Assembly (NCBI GenBank): GCA_003568945.1
Contig: BDIP01000043.1
Span: 1 to 37,471 of the forward strand
Direction: 5' to 3'
DNA length: 37,471 nucleotides
Origin: Kipferlia bialata
Lineage: Eukaryota > Fornicata
Made by a program: the position numbers and the translations under genes. Positions 18,623 to 29,261 of this stretch are shown here, piece by piece. The stretch's first letter is position 1, and each line of letters begins with the position of its first letter. The notes under the pieces were generated by a model that saw only the letters and a list, made by a program, of their open reading frames with translations, made no database searches and was not told the origin of the DNA.

Positions 18623-21600
18623 CTAATAGTGCCTGGCCAGGATGTTGTAAATGTGTCGTCTAACGCCGTGCCCGACGTCATTCCCGTCAAGGTTGACCTG
18701 TGATGAGTGAAACAGCAATGTATTTCTGCACAGAGAAGGCCAACAACACTTATACCGTTATCAGACGCGTCCGCCTAATGCTCTCTGCAATGACGTTGGC
18801 GGCCACGTCACTTATGCCGTTGTGACTGATGTCTAACTGAGGTGAGTTGAAAGTGGAGTCATAGCACACAAGGTAACTGCCAAAGAACTCACCCACACAA
18901 GGTGGTGACATGACTTCAGGCCGTGTGCCAGGGCAGTGGCACCCTCATCCCCAAAACCATTACCTGCCAGGCACAACTGATATCAGGGATCGAGTTCCGG
19001 GAAGTGGAGATAGGGGACTGAGATGGAAGTACCTTCTCCAGCCTTCTGCGCTTCACAGAGTCCATCAGGATCCTCACTGCCTCAGAGTCGATATCACACT
19101 CAGAGAGGTGGAGCTGTCTCGTCAAGGAGTGACTATCACAGAATCTTCCGGGCATATTCGTATACACTGGGGTATATGTAGGAAAGAGTATACGGGTACA
19201 TACCGTCTGTATCCCCTGGGGCAGGACACCTGCTAGAGCACATGTTCCCTTGCTGCCAATGTGGCTCTTGAACAGGTAGAGCTGATGTCAAACAAGAAAA
19301 ATGACACCAACGTCACAGGAGACTGCTACGACACTGCACAATGTGGATCCTATCCTAAATATGATATAGCTCTGCCACTCATACAATACAAGCCGCAATG
19401 ACGGAAATAACTGATTGCATGTCACCTTTCTCAGTTTCGGGACGAATTTCAGATTCTCTGCCAGAACCAGAGCCCCTTCGGGACCAGGAGTGTTCATCCC
19501 GAGCCGTAGCTGTGAGGTTAATGGAATCATGCGTGGGTCACAGTTCCCGAAGGTCCAGGGAGGAGTTGTAGCTAGATGGAAGACATCACGTACCTCTTCC
19601 AGGTTGGGTAGGTACCGTAACCCCGCTGCGATGGCGTTGATGCCTTCAAGCCCGATGTTGTTGTCTGTCAGGTTTAACTGGAGTAAAGCACCAACTGATT
19701 ATAGTAAGTATATTCACAGATTAACATATTGATACTAGCCACGTCCATGCCATACTCTCAGAGCACAGAAATAGTACCAGTCGACTCTACAAGGTAGTCG
19801 TAATTGCTAATGATTCATTAGCCTAGAGTAGAGATATATGATCATCTACCTGTTGTAGCCGCTCTAGTGCTGGGAACGCCTGTGCAATGGCTATAGCCCC
19901 CGAAGAACCAAGAAAGTTCTCGCTGAGATAGAGCTAGGAATAAGAGTCCTGATACAACATGTATACAGAGTTGTCAGAGCGTTCCGATATGAATAGGCTG
20001 TTGTTGTATTATAATGATCTCACCTCCCTGACGTGGCACCCAGCCAATAGAGCACGGGAAACAATTAGAGACTCTTTCACTCCAAGTGTCTGACCCTGCA
20101 GTCCCTGGTACTGGTGTAACATTGTCATACACAGACAGAATACTGGGTGCAATATGAATGTTAACGGGTACCTGCTGTCCACTACTCACTGTGATGTAAC
20201 TGTGGAGCCCCTCAAACCACTGGTACTCGCTCTTGAACAGCTCAATCTCTGTAAGCGAGAGAGCCTGTGTGTTAGAAAGAAAGCAACCATGAAGAAGAGT
20301 AACATACCTCTAGAGGGCATAGTGGCTGGAACTCTGGCATGGGATGCTGTTTCACGTATTCCTCTGCCTTCGAGGCTCTGGCCTTAATGTCAAAGGGGCG
20401 AGAGAGAACTCTACGCGGAACATCAAGACATCCCTCAGACTCCATTGTCTGGCAGCCCCATGAACGTGTGGAAGAAGCAGGGGAGGGTGAGGGTGACGGG
20501 GTGTCCACTGGTGTATCTGCTACGGCCACACTCGTGCAATCCCGAAACCACTGGAGATATGGCAGGAATGCTGCAGCCATGGAGTACTGGGTTGCACTGT
20601 GTGAGCGGTCGATGCAAATGAGACCAGAGTGCATAATGACTGCCCAGTCACTGTCTCTACAGTCAACCCAAGCCCTCTGCAGCTCGTCATGACCCACACT
20701 GGTCTTGGAAGTGGCCATAAGACTCAGAAAGGACACAAGGCAGGATGCAACAGGTTTTTCGGTGACACCCAGCCTCCAGAGCACTGTGTCACGGGAGACG
20801 GCCCCATAAGGAGTGCCAAATAGCTGCATGTGGACGGGCACATCGCTGGAGTGACGGTGTGAGTACTGTGACCAGTAGTGGTTGAGAAGGGGTGGGACAA
20901 ATGGGATGGAGCACAGTGACCCCAACCCCGCTGGTATATGCCGAGTCTTAACACCATAAGAACGCATAGCTGCCTTCTGCTCACTCCCAGAGAATCTGCC
21001 CATCTCCACTAAAGGGCACACAGGGGAGTCTTGCATCGTCTCCTGGGTCGAAACAGACCTATAGCAGTACTGTGAGAGATAGGGGCTTGTTAAAGCCACC
21101 TCAGGGCAGCTGTCCCAATCAGTAGTCTCGGAGGTCAGTATCAGGAGCGCCAGACCCCTCACAGCCTGTGTAAGATACCAATGGTTTACTGAGAACAACA
21201 TGTTATATATATTAGAAATAGTTATATATATACACTACCTTGAGGAATGATTCCACCCACTGGAGCATCTTCTTTCGGTCACTTCTCACCACTACCTCAT
21301 CAAGACCATCCAAGACAATGAGTGCTGTCTTCCCCTTCCCATAGAGTGCCATGCACTTATTGGCAACCTCAATAGGCTCTGACGTGTTGAAGACAGTGTC
21401 CAAGGAGCCAAAGCCGTTGCGTAGGATAGTGACAAAGGGGACAGTGTTCCCAGGTAGGGTACCCTCACAACAGGCGTACGCAGTGTGGAGGGATGTCCAT
21501 GTCCGGCCCATCCCCCTTGCCCCACCCAAGACCAGCAGCGGGTATGTCTTGCGGTATCTGTCCTCTGTCTGCCGCAGAAACTGATGGATCACCCGCTCTG

Positions 21601-22504
21601 CATTCACTCTGCGGACATACTGCTCCTTGTCGTAAGAGCCCCCGAGCTCACTGTGGAGAGTCTGCCGCTGAAGCCTTTGGAGGGCCTCACTTCTGCTCTC
21701 ACTCAACGACAGAGGCAGCATCTCCACCGCAAGACAGGCGTCCAGGGTGTCCTGAACTCGCTGAATCTTAGCAGAGACACCAGCAATGTCCTCCTGATGC
21801 GAATGGAGCCACCCGAGAAGCTCTTCCTGTAGGGTAGCCTGATCCACACTCAGTTTCTCCCGTGCCTGGGGAATGAGGAGAGAATGAATATGTGAATTAC
21901 ACACTACTACACTTCGGACAGATAGACTAGTAATTGAAGTAAGAACCACATCCACGACGTATGGAAAGAGCTACCACACTAGCAGGAGAGCACCAGATCC
22001 CCCACCCCCCCTCCCCCAAACAAAACTCTAAGAGATATTGTGCAAGTACACATACGAACACAGGATCATGCAATAAACATGAATCACAGAACAATAATTG
22101 CATACCTCCCATATCTCTGCCACTACTGGTGTAAGGTCCGTCTGGAGCTGGCCTTGAGCAGCCTTCTGGTCTCCTCCTCTCGCCTTCAGTTGGTCAGATG
22201 CCACACTCAACAGAGAGGCGAGATAGTCTCCCTTCTTCCCGTCTATCCCCTTGACCAGCTCCTCCGCATTTTCAACCACACGAGCAGCGACACCATGCTT
22301 TACCAGTACACTGCCAACCTTCAACAGAAGAGGACCAAGTACAATACCAGCAGTGAGGGGGGTTCCGGCCAGAGCGGTAATACCAGCACCAATGGCTACT
22401 GGCGCTGCAACTTCTGTCACAGCAATCGCTGCCGCATTCCGCATCCAGTACCCTTTCAGTCCCGCCATCCCGAGGTGAGTGGCAAAGAGCAAGCGAGAGG
22501 CCAT
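18623..22504 (-). CDS. NLR-like protein: hydrophobic N-domain, NACHT-type NTPase, nine LRRs
   Basis: About 892 residues in 13 phase-0 exons. Exon 1 (22504-22106) starts MASRLLFATHLGMAG and holds Ala/Gly/Val-rich segments (IAVTEVAAPVAIGAGITALA, TPLTAGIVLGPLLLKVG). Exon 2 (21865-21239) holds a helical linker, then the NTPase: P-loop LLVLGGARGMGRTW (Arg where Lys is usual) and Walker B ALIVLDGLDEV, the NACHT hallmark. Exon 3 (21165-20308) opens with the sensor-like LALLILTSET, then a long region of unclear fold. A short exon (IELFKSEYQWFEGL) precedes nine LRR exons, 24-29 residues each, of ribonuclease-inhibitor type, for example LNLTDNNIGLEGINAIAAGL and LCLAGNGFGDEGATALAHGL. The stop is TAG at 18625-18623. 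STAND/NACHT-LRR proteins are signalling switches in animals, and related STAND proteins serve defence in fungi and bacteria. A role here is inference. Confidence 0.85.
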
Positions 22505-22888
22505 GGAACCCAAGGGTCTGGTCGGAGGTTCGTATCCGATCAGTCAGATCCTTTCTACTGGCTACTTGTATGGACTCTCATCACTATAGTCTCCTTCATG
22601 GTGGCTCTGTGTACAGTTAGACAGGTACGTAGATGCAGGTGTTTCAAGGAGACGAGACGAGTGTTTCCATTGCCTGTTTCCTTTGTCAACGCCTCTAGTC
22701 TTCCTCATTTTCCACCAGTCTACCTATATCAATACTCAGTTCAGTGTATGTCATCATCAGTGGGTACGGGTCAACCCCCCCCCCCCCCTCCCGCCGCCGC
22801 CACCGCAATCATACAGTGTCTCTGTCCTTACTCTCTCCTCTGCCTATGTGTAGTGTCTATCTTGTTCTCGCTCCCTCCTTATCGCCAG
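22505..22888. other. Region upstream of the NLR-like gene
   Basis: A hydrophobic plus-strand frame near 22553-22625 (WLLVWTLITIVSFMVALC) ends at a GTACGT donor. It could be an exon of the small gene downstream but does not join it in phase directly. A C-run sits at 22777-22790. The 5' UTR and promoter of the NLR-like gene should also lie here. Confidence 0.35.
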
Positions 22889-23098
22889 GCTGTTTAAGGA
22901 TGAGCGTGTGGCCTATCAGCACGTTGTTTCAAGGATTCTCACAACAACAGAAGGTAAATACTCATCTCTCTCCTGTAAACACAACCAGAGTGAGACTGTA
23001 TTAGGTCTCTCTTGTGATCTCCCTCTCTCTCTGTCTCTCTCTCTCTCTCCCCCACCAACCCCTGCCCCAAACCTCACCCAGACACCATTGCTGTCTAG
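22889..23098 (+). CDS. 3' end of a small unidentified gene
   Basis: Two exons join in phase: 22889-22953 (LFKDERVAYQHVVSRILTTTE) after CGCCAG, with a GTAAAT donor, and 23082-23098 (DTIAV, stop TAG) after CTCACCCAG. The upstream exons are not resolved; the hydrophobic segment near 22.6 kb is a candidate, which would make it a small membrane protein. No family recognised. Confidence 0.35.
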
Positions 23099-23870
23099 TA
23101 TCAGTCGTCCTGCGTTAGGGATCTGCTATGCAGGGGTGAGTCCACTTGTCATGACTCTGTATGTGTTATCAGACGATCTGTCTTCTGTGCAATGTGAACC
23201 CAAAGCGTACCTCTCTAACCCCTAGGAGTATTTACTTGTGAGACGAATGCCTCCTCTTTAGCTATTCACTTCCATGCTCACTTAAGGCTGTGTCTGCTAG
23301 AATCCACTTGATTTGTCTCAGAGTATTGCGACCAGTAATTTCCCTTGTATCTATAACTCCTAGCTCACATGTTCTTCCTGTCAGGGACCGGGGGGTAATG
23401 TCTTAGAGACAGGGACTCCCTGTTCTGGCATATCACTGGCACTTCAGAGAACAGGTACACTTCCTTCTCACTCTGTCATTGACATGTATCTCATACAGGG
23501 CTGTCAAGGTGACCACTCTCGGAGACCCTGAACAGGGTTCGTATAGACGTCATATGTGTATGGTGTGTAGTGTCAGTAAGACTGGTGAATCACCAGAGAC
23601 ACATTGTCCAGTCTCGTATACATTGCAATAAATGTGTGTGTTGTGAACCGCTCTAATACGGACACATCCTTAGAATGCAACAAGGTGAGCTGCACACACT
23701 GCAGACAGATACCCTCCAACAATACCACTACTAGGCTTCAGTATTGAGAGAGAGAGATGATAAGTGTATAGCAATACTATATTCATAGCGAGAAAACTCT
23801 AAACCCTTACTCCTGAACTCAAAAACCCAGCTGAGTCAGAGCTGTGCTCTCTCTGGAGCCGGTAGTAGAT
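23099..23870. other. Intergenic, no gene seen
   Basis: Only short frames on both strands. A GA run at 23747-23758 is the only repeat noted. It should contain the promoter of the NLE-domain gene. Confidence 0.5.
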
Positions 23871-24704
23871 ATGGCAGAGACTACAGTGCGCGTGCGCTTC
23901 GTGACGGACCTCCCCGAGGAGTTCCAGGTCGATGACACTGTGTTCGACCTGCCCGTGTCCTCCAGCCCTGAGCTCCTGTCCCAGCTGGTGCGGCATATCT
24001 CTCACCATATTCTCATATCATTGATGACTCCATGCGCTCTCTGACTTACTGTGCTGATATATATGTTATGTGAACACCTATGAGTGTGGTTGTGAGTGGC
24101 CAGTGCGTGTGGATGCCGTGTTTTGATACGATGTGATACTCATATACTGCCCTCACATTCAGATCAACTCCTCTCTGGATATGGAGGATGCAGCCAGGCC
24201 CTTCGACTTCAGGTGAGGCACTACTAGCACTGATTGTGGAATGTATGTGCGTGTCTGTATACCTGTGTGGTGTTGATGTATATATTCATGTGCGTCCCTC
24301 TATCTCTTGCTGCTATACTATACTACCCTCAGGAGTGGCAGCCGCATCCTCAAGACCACCCTGGGTGCCCTGCTCCTGTCCCTTGATCTGTCCTCTGAGG
24401 CAGAGCTGGAGCTGCACTACTCCCTCCACGTGCTGCCGCCAGAGCTCGACGCCCAGGTATCATACTTGTATATACCACATGTTTCTATCTATCTATCTTT
24501 CATTTGTGTATTTGGGTCTGTATCTCTTCCCTCTACTCCCCCCTCACTCTCTTGGCCCGTGTATCTGACTGGGCGTTCACTCTCTCTCTGTCTCTCTGTC
24601 TCTCTGTCTCTCTCTCTCCCTCTGTCCCTCTGTCTGTCTATCTCTCCCTCACCCCAGGCCCGTGTCTCTGACTGGGTGGGTGCCGTGTCAGCAATCGGAC
24701 CAAG
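23871..24704 (+). CDS. NLE domain of a Ytm1/WDR12-like ribosome biogenesis protein, WD repeats missing
   Basis: Four exons join in frame: 23871-23987, 24163-24212, 24333-24456, 24658-24704. The product begins MAETTVRVRFVTDLPEEFQV and continues with ELLSQLINSSL, ARPFDFRSGSRILKTTLG, ELELHYSLHVLPPE and SDWVGAVSAIGP. This follows the NLE domain of Ytm1/WDR12 in order: an FxT strand, a PFDF strand, an EYxxxxxPP strand, and the DW..S+ lead into WD repeat 1. In that family the domain binds the Rea1 AAA ATPase during 60S maturation. Seven WD repeats should follow, but the next 250 bases are TC and C-runs and then the 3' end of an opposing gene. A fragment VPVIVSDTLSVYS near 24.87 kb could be the end of a first WD blade. 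So the gene is truncated, or the assembly is collapsed at the C-runs. Confidence 0.7.
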
Positions 24705-24720
24705 GTACATACAGATGCGT

Positions 24721-24820
24721 CTCTCTCTCTCTCTCTCTCTCTCTCTCCCCCCCCCCCCCCCCCCCCCTTCTCTCTCCCCCCCCCTCTGTCTTCTTCTCTC
24801 CCCCCCCCCCCCCCCCCCCT
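24721..24820. repeat. TC run and long C-homopolymers
   Basis: (TC)n at 24721-24746 followed by two C-runs of about 20 bases, with another run at 24938-24949. Such tracts are prone to sequence and assembly error and lie exactly where the WD-repeat exons are expected. Confidence 0.85.
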
Positions 24821-24950
24821 CTCCACCTGCTCCTTCACGAATATCTCATACATTCCCACTCGGAGTCCCAGTCATTGTCTCTGATACTCTGTCTGTCTAT
24901 TCGGTAAGTATTCATGTATCAAATCTCCAAAGGATGCCCCCCCCCCCCCT

Positions 24951-27900
24951 TCACTCCACACTGAGGCTCACAGACACATGCCCGTTCTGGAGCATGTGGG
25001 TCTTGGCCTAGAGTCAGACAGAGGGACATTGTACATGCAATGGAATTATACTGGGTCCGTCCCCTACACAATCTCTCTCACCTTCAGCTCCACAGCCAGC
25101 CTATTCCTCAGATAGTCCACTGTCTCTATGTCCTGGGTCAGGCACACCTTGAACTGCTCTCCATACCTGGGGTCAGGCATGTGTTACAGGTATATATGGA
25201 TATGATGCCACCACCAACTGCCTCTCTCAGGTATATATATATATATATATGGGTACCTGATGGACCCATCTATGCTGGTGAGCAGGTGCTGGCAGCTCCT
25301 GCACCCCACCCTGGCCTTGTTGAGGGAGTCCACCAGGCACTGCCAGGCCTCTCTCTCCTGTGCCGCCCCATCCTGTCTGGTCTGCCTCAGCTCGGCCTCC
25401 CTCCTCTCCCTCTCTCTCTCCCCCTCCCTCCACACCTGCATTGACGCCTCCACCGCTGCCTCTGCCTCTGCCAGGCCTGGGGCATGGGTCCTCAGGGTGT
25501 CCCTCAGCCCCTCTGCCTCCCGTGTCTGTGTCTGGAACTGTGCCCTGACCCCACCCAGTGCAGTGGAGGCACGGGCCAGGCAGGACACAACCTCGGCATA
25601 CCTGGCCTCACACGATGCCTCTGTCTCTCTGTCTGGGCCCTCAGATGGCACTGCATACTGGTACCCATAGGACTGGGTGGTCTGGTGCACCAGAGAGGAG
25701 GCATCGCCCAGCAGACACGAGGCCTGGGCACAGGCAGTGGAGAGGGCCTGGAGAGGAATGGAGGCCTGGGGTCAAGGGTGAGAGACTGATATATAGAGCA
25801 TCATAGCGTGAGATCAACCCCCATACTCTCACTGTACCTGCTGCCTGAGGGTGTGTAGGACTGCCTCTGCAGATACCACCCCCTCTCTCTCTCTGGTGGC
25901 CCCATCCCTCAGGCCAGTCAGGGTGTCTGAGTGCACCCCCATCTCCAGGTCAGACAGAGACTGGTGTCTGTCCCTCACACCCTGAAGCACTCTCGCCACT
26001 CTCTCAGTGCTTCCCTCACCCTCCTCCTCCTCTCCCTCTAGGAGACTACTGGCAGCTGCGTACTCCCCCAGGGCTGCATGTCTCTTCACCGAGTCTGCCA
26101 TCCGGTGTGCACTCTGCCCCAGGGTGGCTGCATTGGACTGGCCAGTCTGGATCTGGGGGGAGACAGGGTATACATGGGTCGCTGAACTGATACGTCTATA
26201 TAGTAATGCACGAGTATATGTCATTACCCTCCTGTTGACAAGCTGATACGCACCTTGACTCTCCACTCATCCAGCAGTGCCCTGAAGGCTGTGTTGTCCC
26301 ACCTGACGTGTGAGACATAGAAATACACTGTAAGACTATCATTGTGCTGCTAGCTCACACGTATTGATAACTGACACGTACCGCTGCCCCCACTGCGTGT
26401 GTGCGTGCGCCTCGTCTGCGTCCATGTGGGCCAGGGAGGTGAGGCCCCTAGTCACCAGAGAGTCAAGGTAGGTCACAAGGCCAGTCAGATACCTGGGGTG
26501 GGGGGTGTATCATACGGAGAGAGAGAGAGAGAGAGTCCCCATGCAGACACAAACCCCCTACCCCAGTCTGGAGTGCAGCACCTCCTGGCCCCTGTCTGCA
26601 TACTGCACCAGCAGTGTCTGCAGGGAATCCAGGTCCGGCAGCGGGTGGGGCCCCTGGTCAGGCCCTGCTGTGCCCTTGTCATCAGACCCTGACCCTATAG
26701 CCCCTGTCCCCAGGTCGTGTCTGGTCTCAGGGCCCCTGACTCCCTGTGCCCAGGGGGTGTCCTCTATGCCCCGGGTGGCCTCCTCCAATGCCGTCTGCAG
26801 CCCCTGCATGACCGCTAGATCGGTGGACAGCCGGTCAAGCCTCGCCTGGATCTGGGGTGAGGCGGGGCATATCCATTCCACTCATACATGTTGATTCATA
26901 TCCATATAGCGTTACAAATTCGGTGACAAGCCAGTCCAGCCCGTGTGTCTCTCACCTCTGTCTCGCACTCCACACCACGTGCCAGCACTGATGAGGGCAC
27001 GATGCCGCGGAAGGGGTCTGGGACAGAGACACCGGCCAGGAAGGGAGGGGGTGTGGGTGTGGGCTGGACGGATGTGTCTGCAGTCACCGTGTAGCCTGTG
27101 TCAGCCACTGCCTTGAGATACACCTTGTCATTCCTAGGGGTCAGGGGTGGATGCATAGTCAAGATCGACTGACTCTCTGTTGCAGACGTAGCATACTGCT
27201 GTAGCATGAGTGACCCCTGTGTCCCCACCTCCCGGCCCAGTCCTGGTGCATGTCCTCCAGCCTAGCCCTGACACTGTCAAACAGGGGTAGCTGGCACAGG
27301 TCGAGGCGCTTGGCCTTGGCCTTACTAACCTGCAGTGTAAGATGGGAGGGATACTGATACAGAGACGGATGTGGATACAGACACAGAGTGACACATAGTG
27401 GACAACTATATCTATATGGAGAATGGACCAGTCAGGCATAGGACCCTCTGTACCTGGTGCCGGGTTAGTTCCACCCCCTGGCCAAGGTGGTACAAGGTGA
27501 CAGGTACCCCACTCACTATGTGGTCCTGGGGTGGGTGTCAGCATCAGAGAAGGGCATGGGGAGAGACCCTACACAATGAGTCCACCCACCCTGTTGTCCA
27601 TACCTTGTTGTCGTGTATGGCCATGTCGGCCAGGTGCAGGTGCTGGGCTGCCCTGGGGGTGAGGGACGGACCAGGGGAAGAGAAGAGATGACAGGACTTA
27701 TCAGGCATTGGAGCACAATGTCAACTGGCCAAAGCACTCCTGTACACATATGGGACGACATATCCTTGGTACTCCTACCTGTATGTGTCTCTCCAGAGCT
27801 TGAGGCTCCTCCTCAGCTGCTCCAGCACTCTCTTGCTCAGGGGTCTCTGCACCGCTGTGAGGTCCAGCTGGGACACGGCCTGGGGTCAGGGCACACAGTT

Positions 27901-28956
27901 GAGAGGGTAGAGGGGGAGAGAGAGAGAGAGAGAGAGAGGCAAGCAAGCTAGTGGTGTGGGGATAGAGAGTGATACGAAGGGAAGGGGGGGGGGGGGTTCA
28001 GTGCAGCCTCTGCATGTATGGAGCAGACTTGGTGAATAGACGTCACTATACTCCATTCATATATGTATCTACATGTTTCTATCCCACCTGGGTGAATGTG
28101 TCTGCAGTAGCAGCAGCAGCGCCAGCCAGGTCCAGAGGGCTGGGAGCGGGTGTTGAGATACCCAGGATGGAGTAGTGGCATGCCCTTGCGGCACCCAGAC
28201 ATCTGAGAGAGAGCAGCGCTAGGGGTTCACGCTGGATGTCGTAGGTGGAGGCCTGAAGCGACGCCTGAAGTTAGATAGAAGGCCTCTGCAGAAGGGACAC
28301 CACTACATAGATGACTATACTGTCTTGTCTCTCTCTGTCACTGCCATGTGCCTACCTCACTGCCTATCACATGGCTCCTCACAGACTCATAGAGACTGGC
28401 CGCACTCAGATAGTGCCCCTTGATGACCAAGAGCTCACTGACGCCATTGGGCTGGGGTTAAGAAGCAGCAGCAGACAATGCATGACTAGTGATGTAACAT
28501 GTCAACATAAGTCACGTACAGAGATCCCAGCGGCCAGCTTCGTGTGGGCAACAGCCATATTGTACATGACACACACACCCTCGAGGTGGAGTGAGGGGGC
28601 GCTGCCCTTTACCCCAGCTTCACACGTATCATACCTATTGTGAGACACACATAGACATGGATACAATAGATACTAAGATTGGACAAGTCAAACTGGCCGT
28701 ACCAGGTGAAGGGATAGCTCGGGGCAAGTGTCTTGGGAAGAGCAGGAGATGATGCAACCATGCTAAGGTGTTGCAGGTATGAATCTGAAGCAGCCAGCCT
28801 CTCTTGCAGTGGTGTAGAGGGACTAGTGGCTGTGACTCTCAAACGACTAGTCTCTTCCAGGAAACTGGTAGGGAGGTTCGCCATGTCCTTCAAGATCTCC
28901 CCAATGGAATCAGTCCATCTGTATTCATCAGTGGTCTTGAATGTAAGCGTCTGCAT
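24951..28956 (-). CDS. BRO1-domain protein, ALIX/Bro1-like ESCRT accessory factor
   Basis: Many exons in frame from MQTLTFKTTDEYRWTDSIGE (28956) to stop TGA at 24953. The first exon ends PFTW and joins YDTCEAG, matching the FTWxDAF of ALIX. It then gives LHLEGVCVMYNMAVAHTKLA, the BRO1 LxyEkxxvLFNxAa motif. Next come LLVIKGHYLSAASLYESV and LLSLRCLGAARACHYSILG. VSGVPVTLYHLGQGVEL and KAKRLDLCQLPLFDSV follow, then VSVPDPFRGIVPSSVLARG, which matches the DPFxxLVP that opens the ALIX V domain. After that come several coiled-coil exons (IQARLDRLSTDLAVMQGLQ, MADSVKRHAALGEYAAA, AEVVSCLARASTALGG). The C-terminal Pro-rich tail of ALIX is absent. The family recruits ESCRT-III via CHMP4/Snf7 at endosomes or in cytokinesis. 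Confidence 0.8.
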
Positions 28957-29261
28957 TTCTGCAGGACTGCTTGAGGTAAAAAGAAAGGTACTAGATGCAT
29001 CGATACTCCAATCGTGTATCGACAGTATATATACGGTGTTTTGCCTTAAGAAGCTGATTTAGGCCTATTCACCTGAGCTTAATTCGACAGTGAGGTTTTA
29101 CCAAAATATGGGTTCTTGCTTCCAGTGCAGACCAGAGTCAGTGGTCTCTATCGCACTGAAGCAGTGGGTCCTTTCAGTGTAGTTGATCAGTGGATTAGGT
29201 TTCTGGTGTACTTGAGTCGTTCATTGTACTTGGAAGTGCCTCTTAGCGGTGCTTCGGATCG
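28957..29261. other. Divergent promoter region
   Basis: Separates the start of the BRO1-like gene (-) from that of the low-complexity gene (+). No coding frame recognised and no clear TATA or initiator could be named. Confidence 0.5.

Noticed and set aside
22520-22545. tRNA T-arm-like sequence (TCGGA, GGTTCGTA, TCCGA)
   Set aside because: The loop is 8 nt and there is no anticodon arm, D-arm or acceptor stem nearby; it sits at the 5' end of the NLR-like gene.
24307-25011. Continuous 234-codon plus-strand frame through the NLE exons
   Set aside because: Splicing signals and the NLE match support separate exons; the rest translates TC and C-runs and the antisense of the BRO1 gene.
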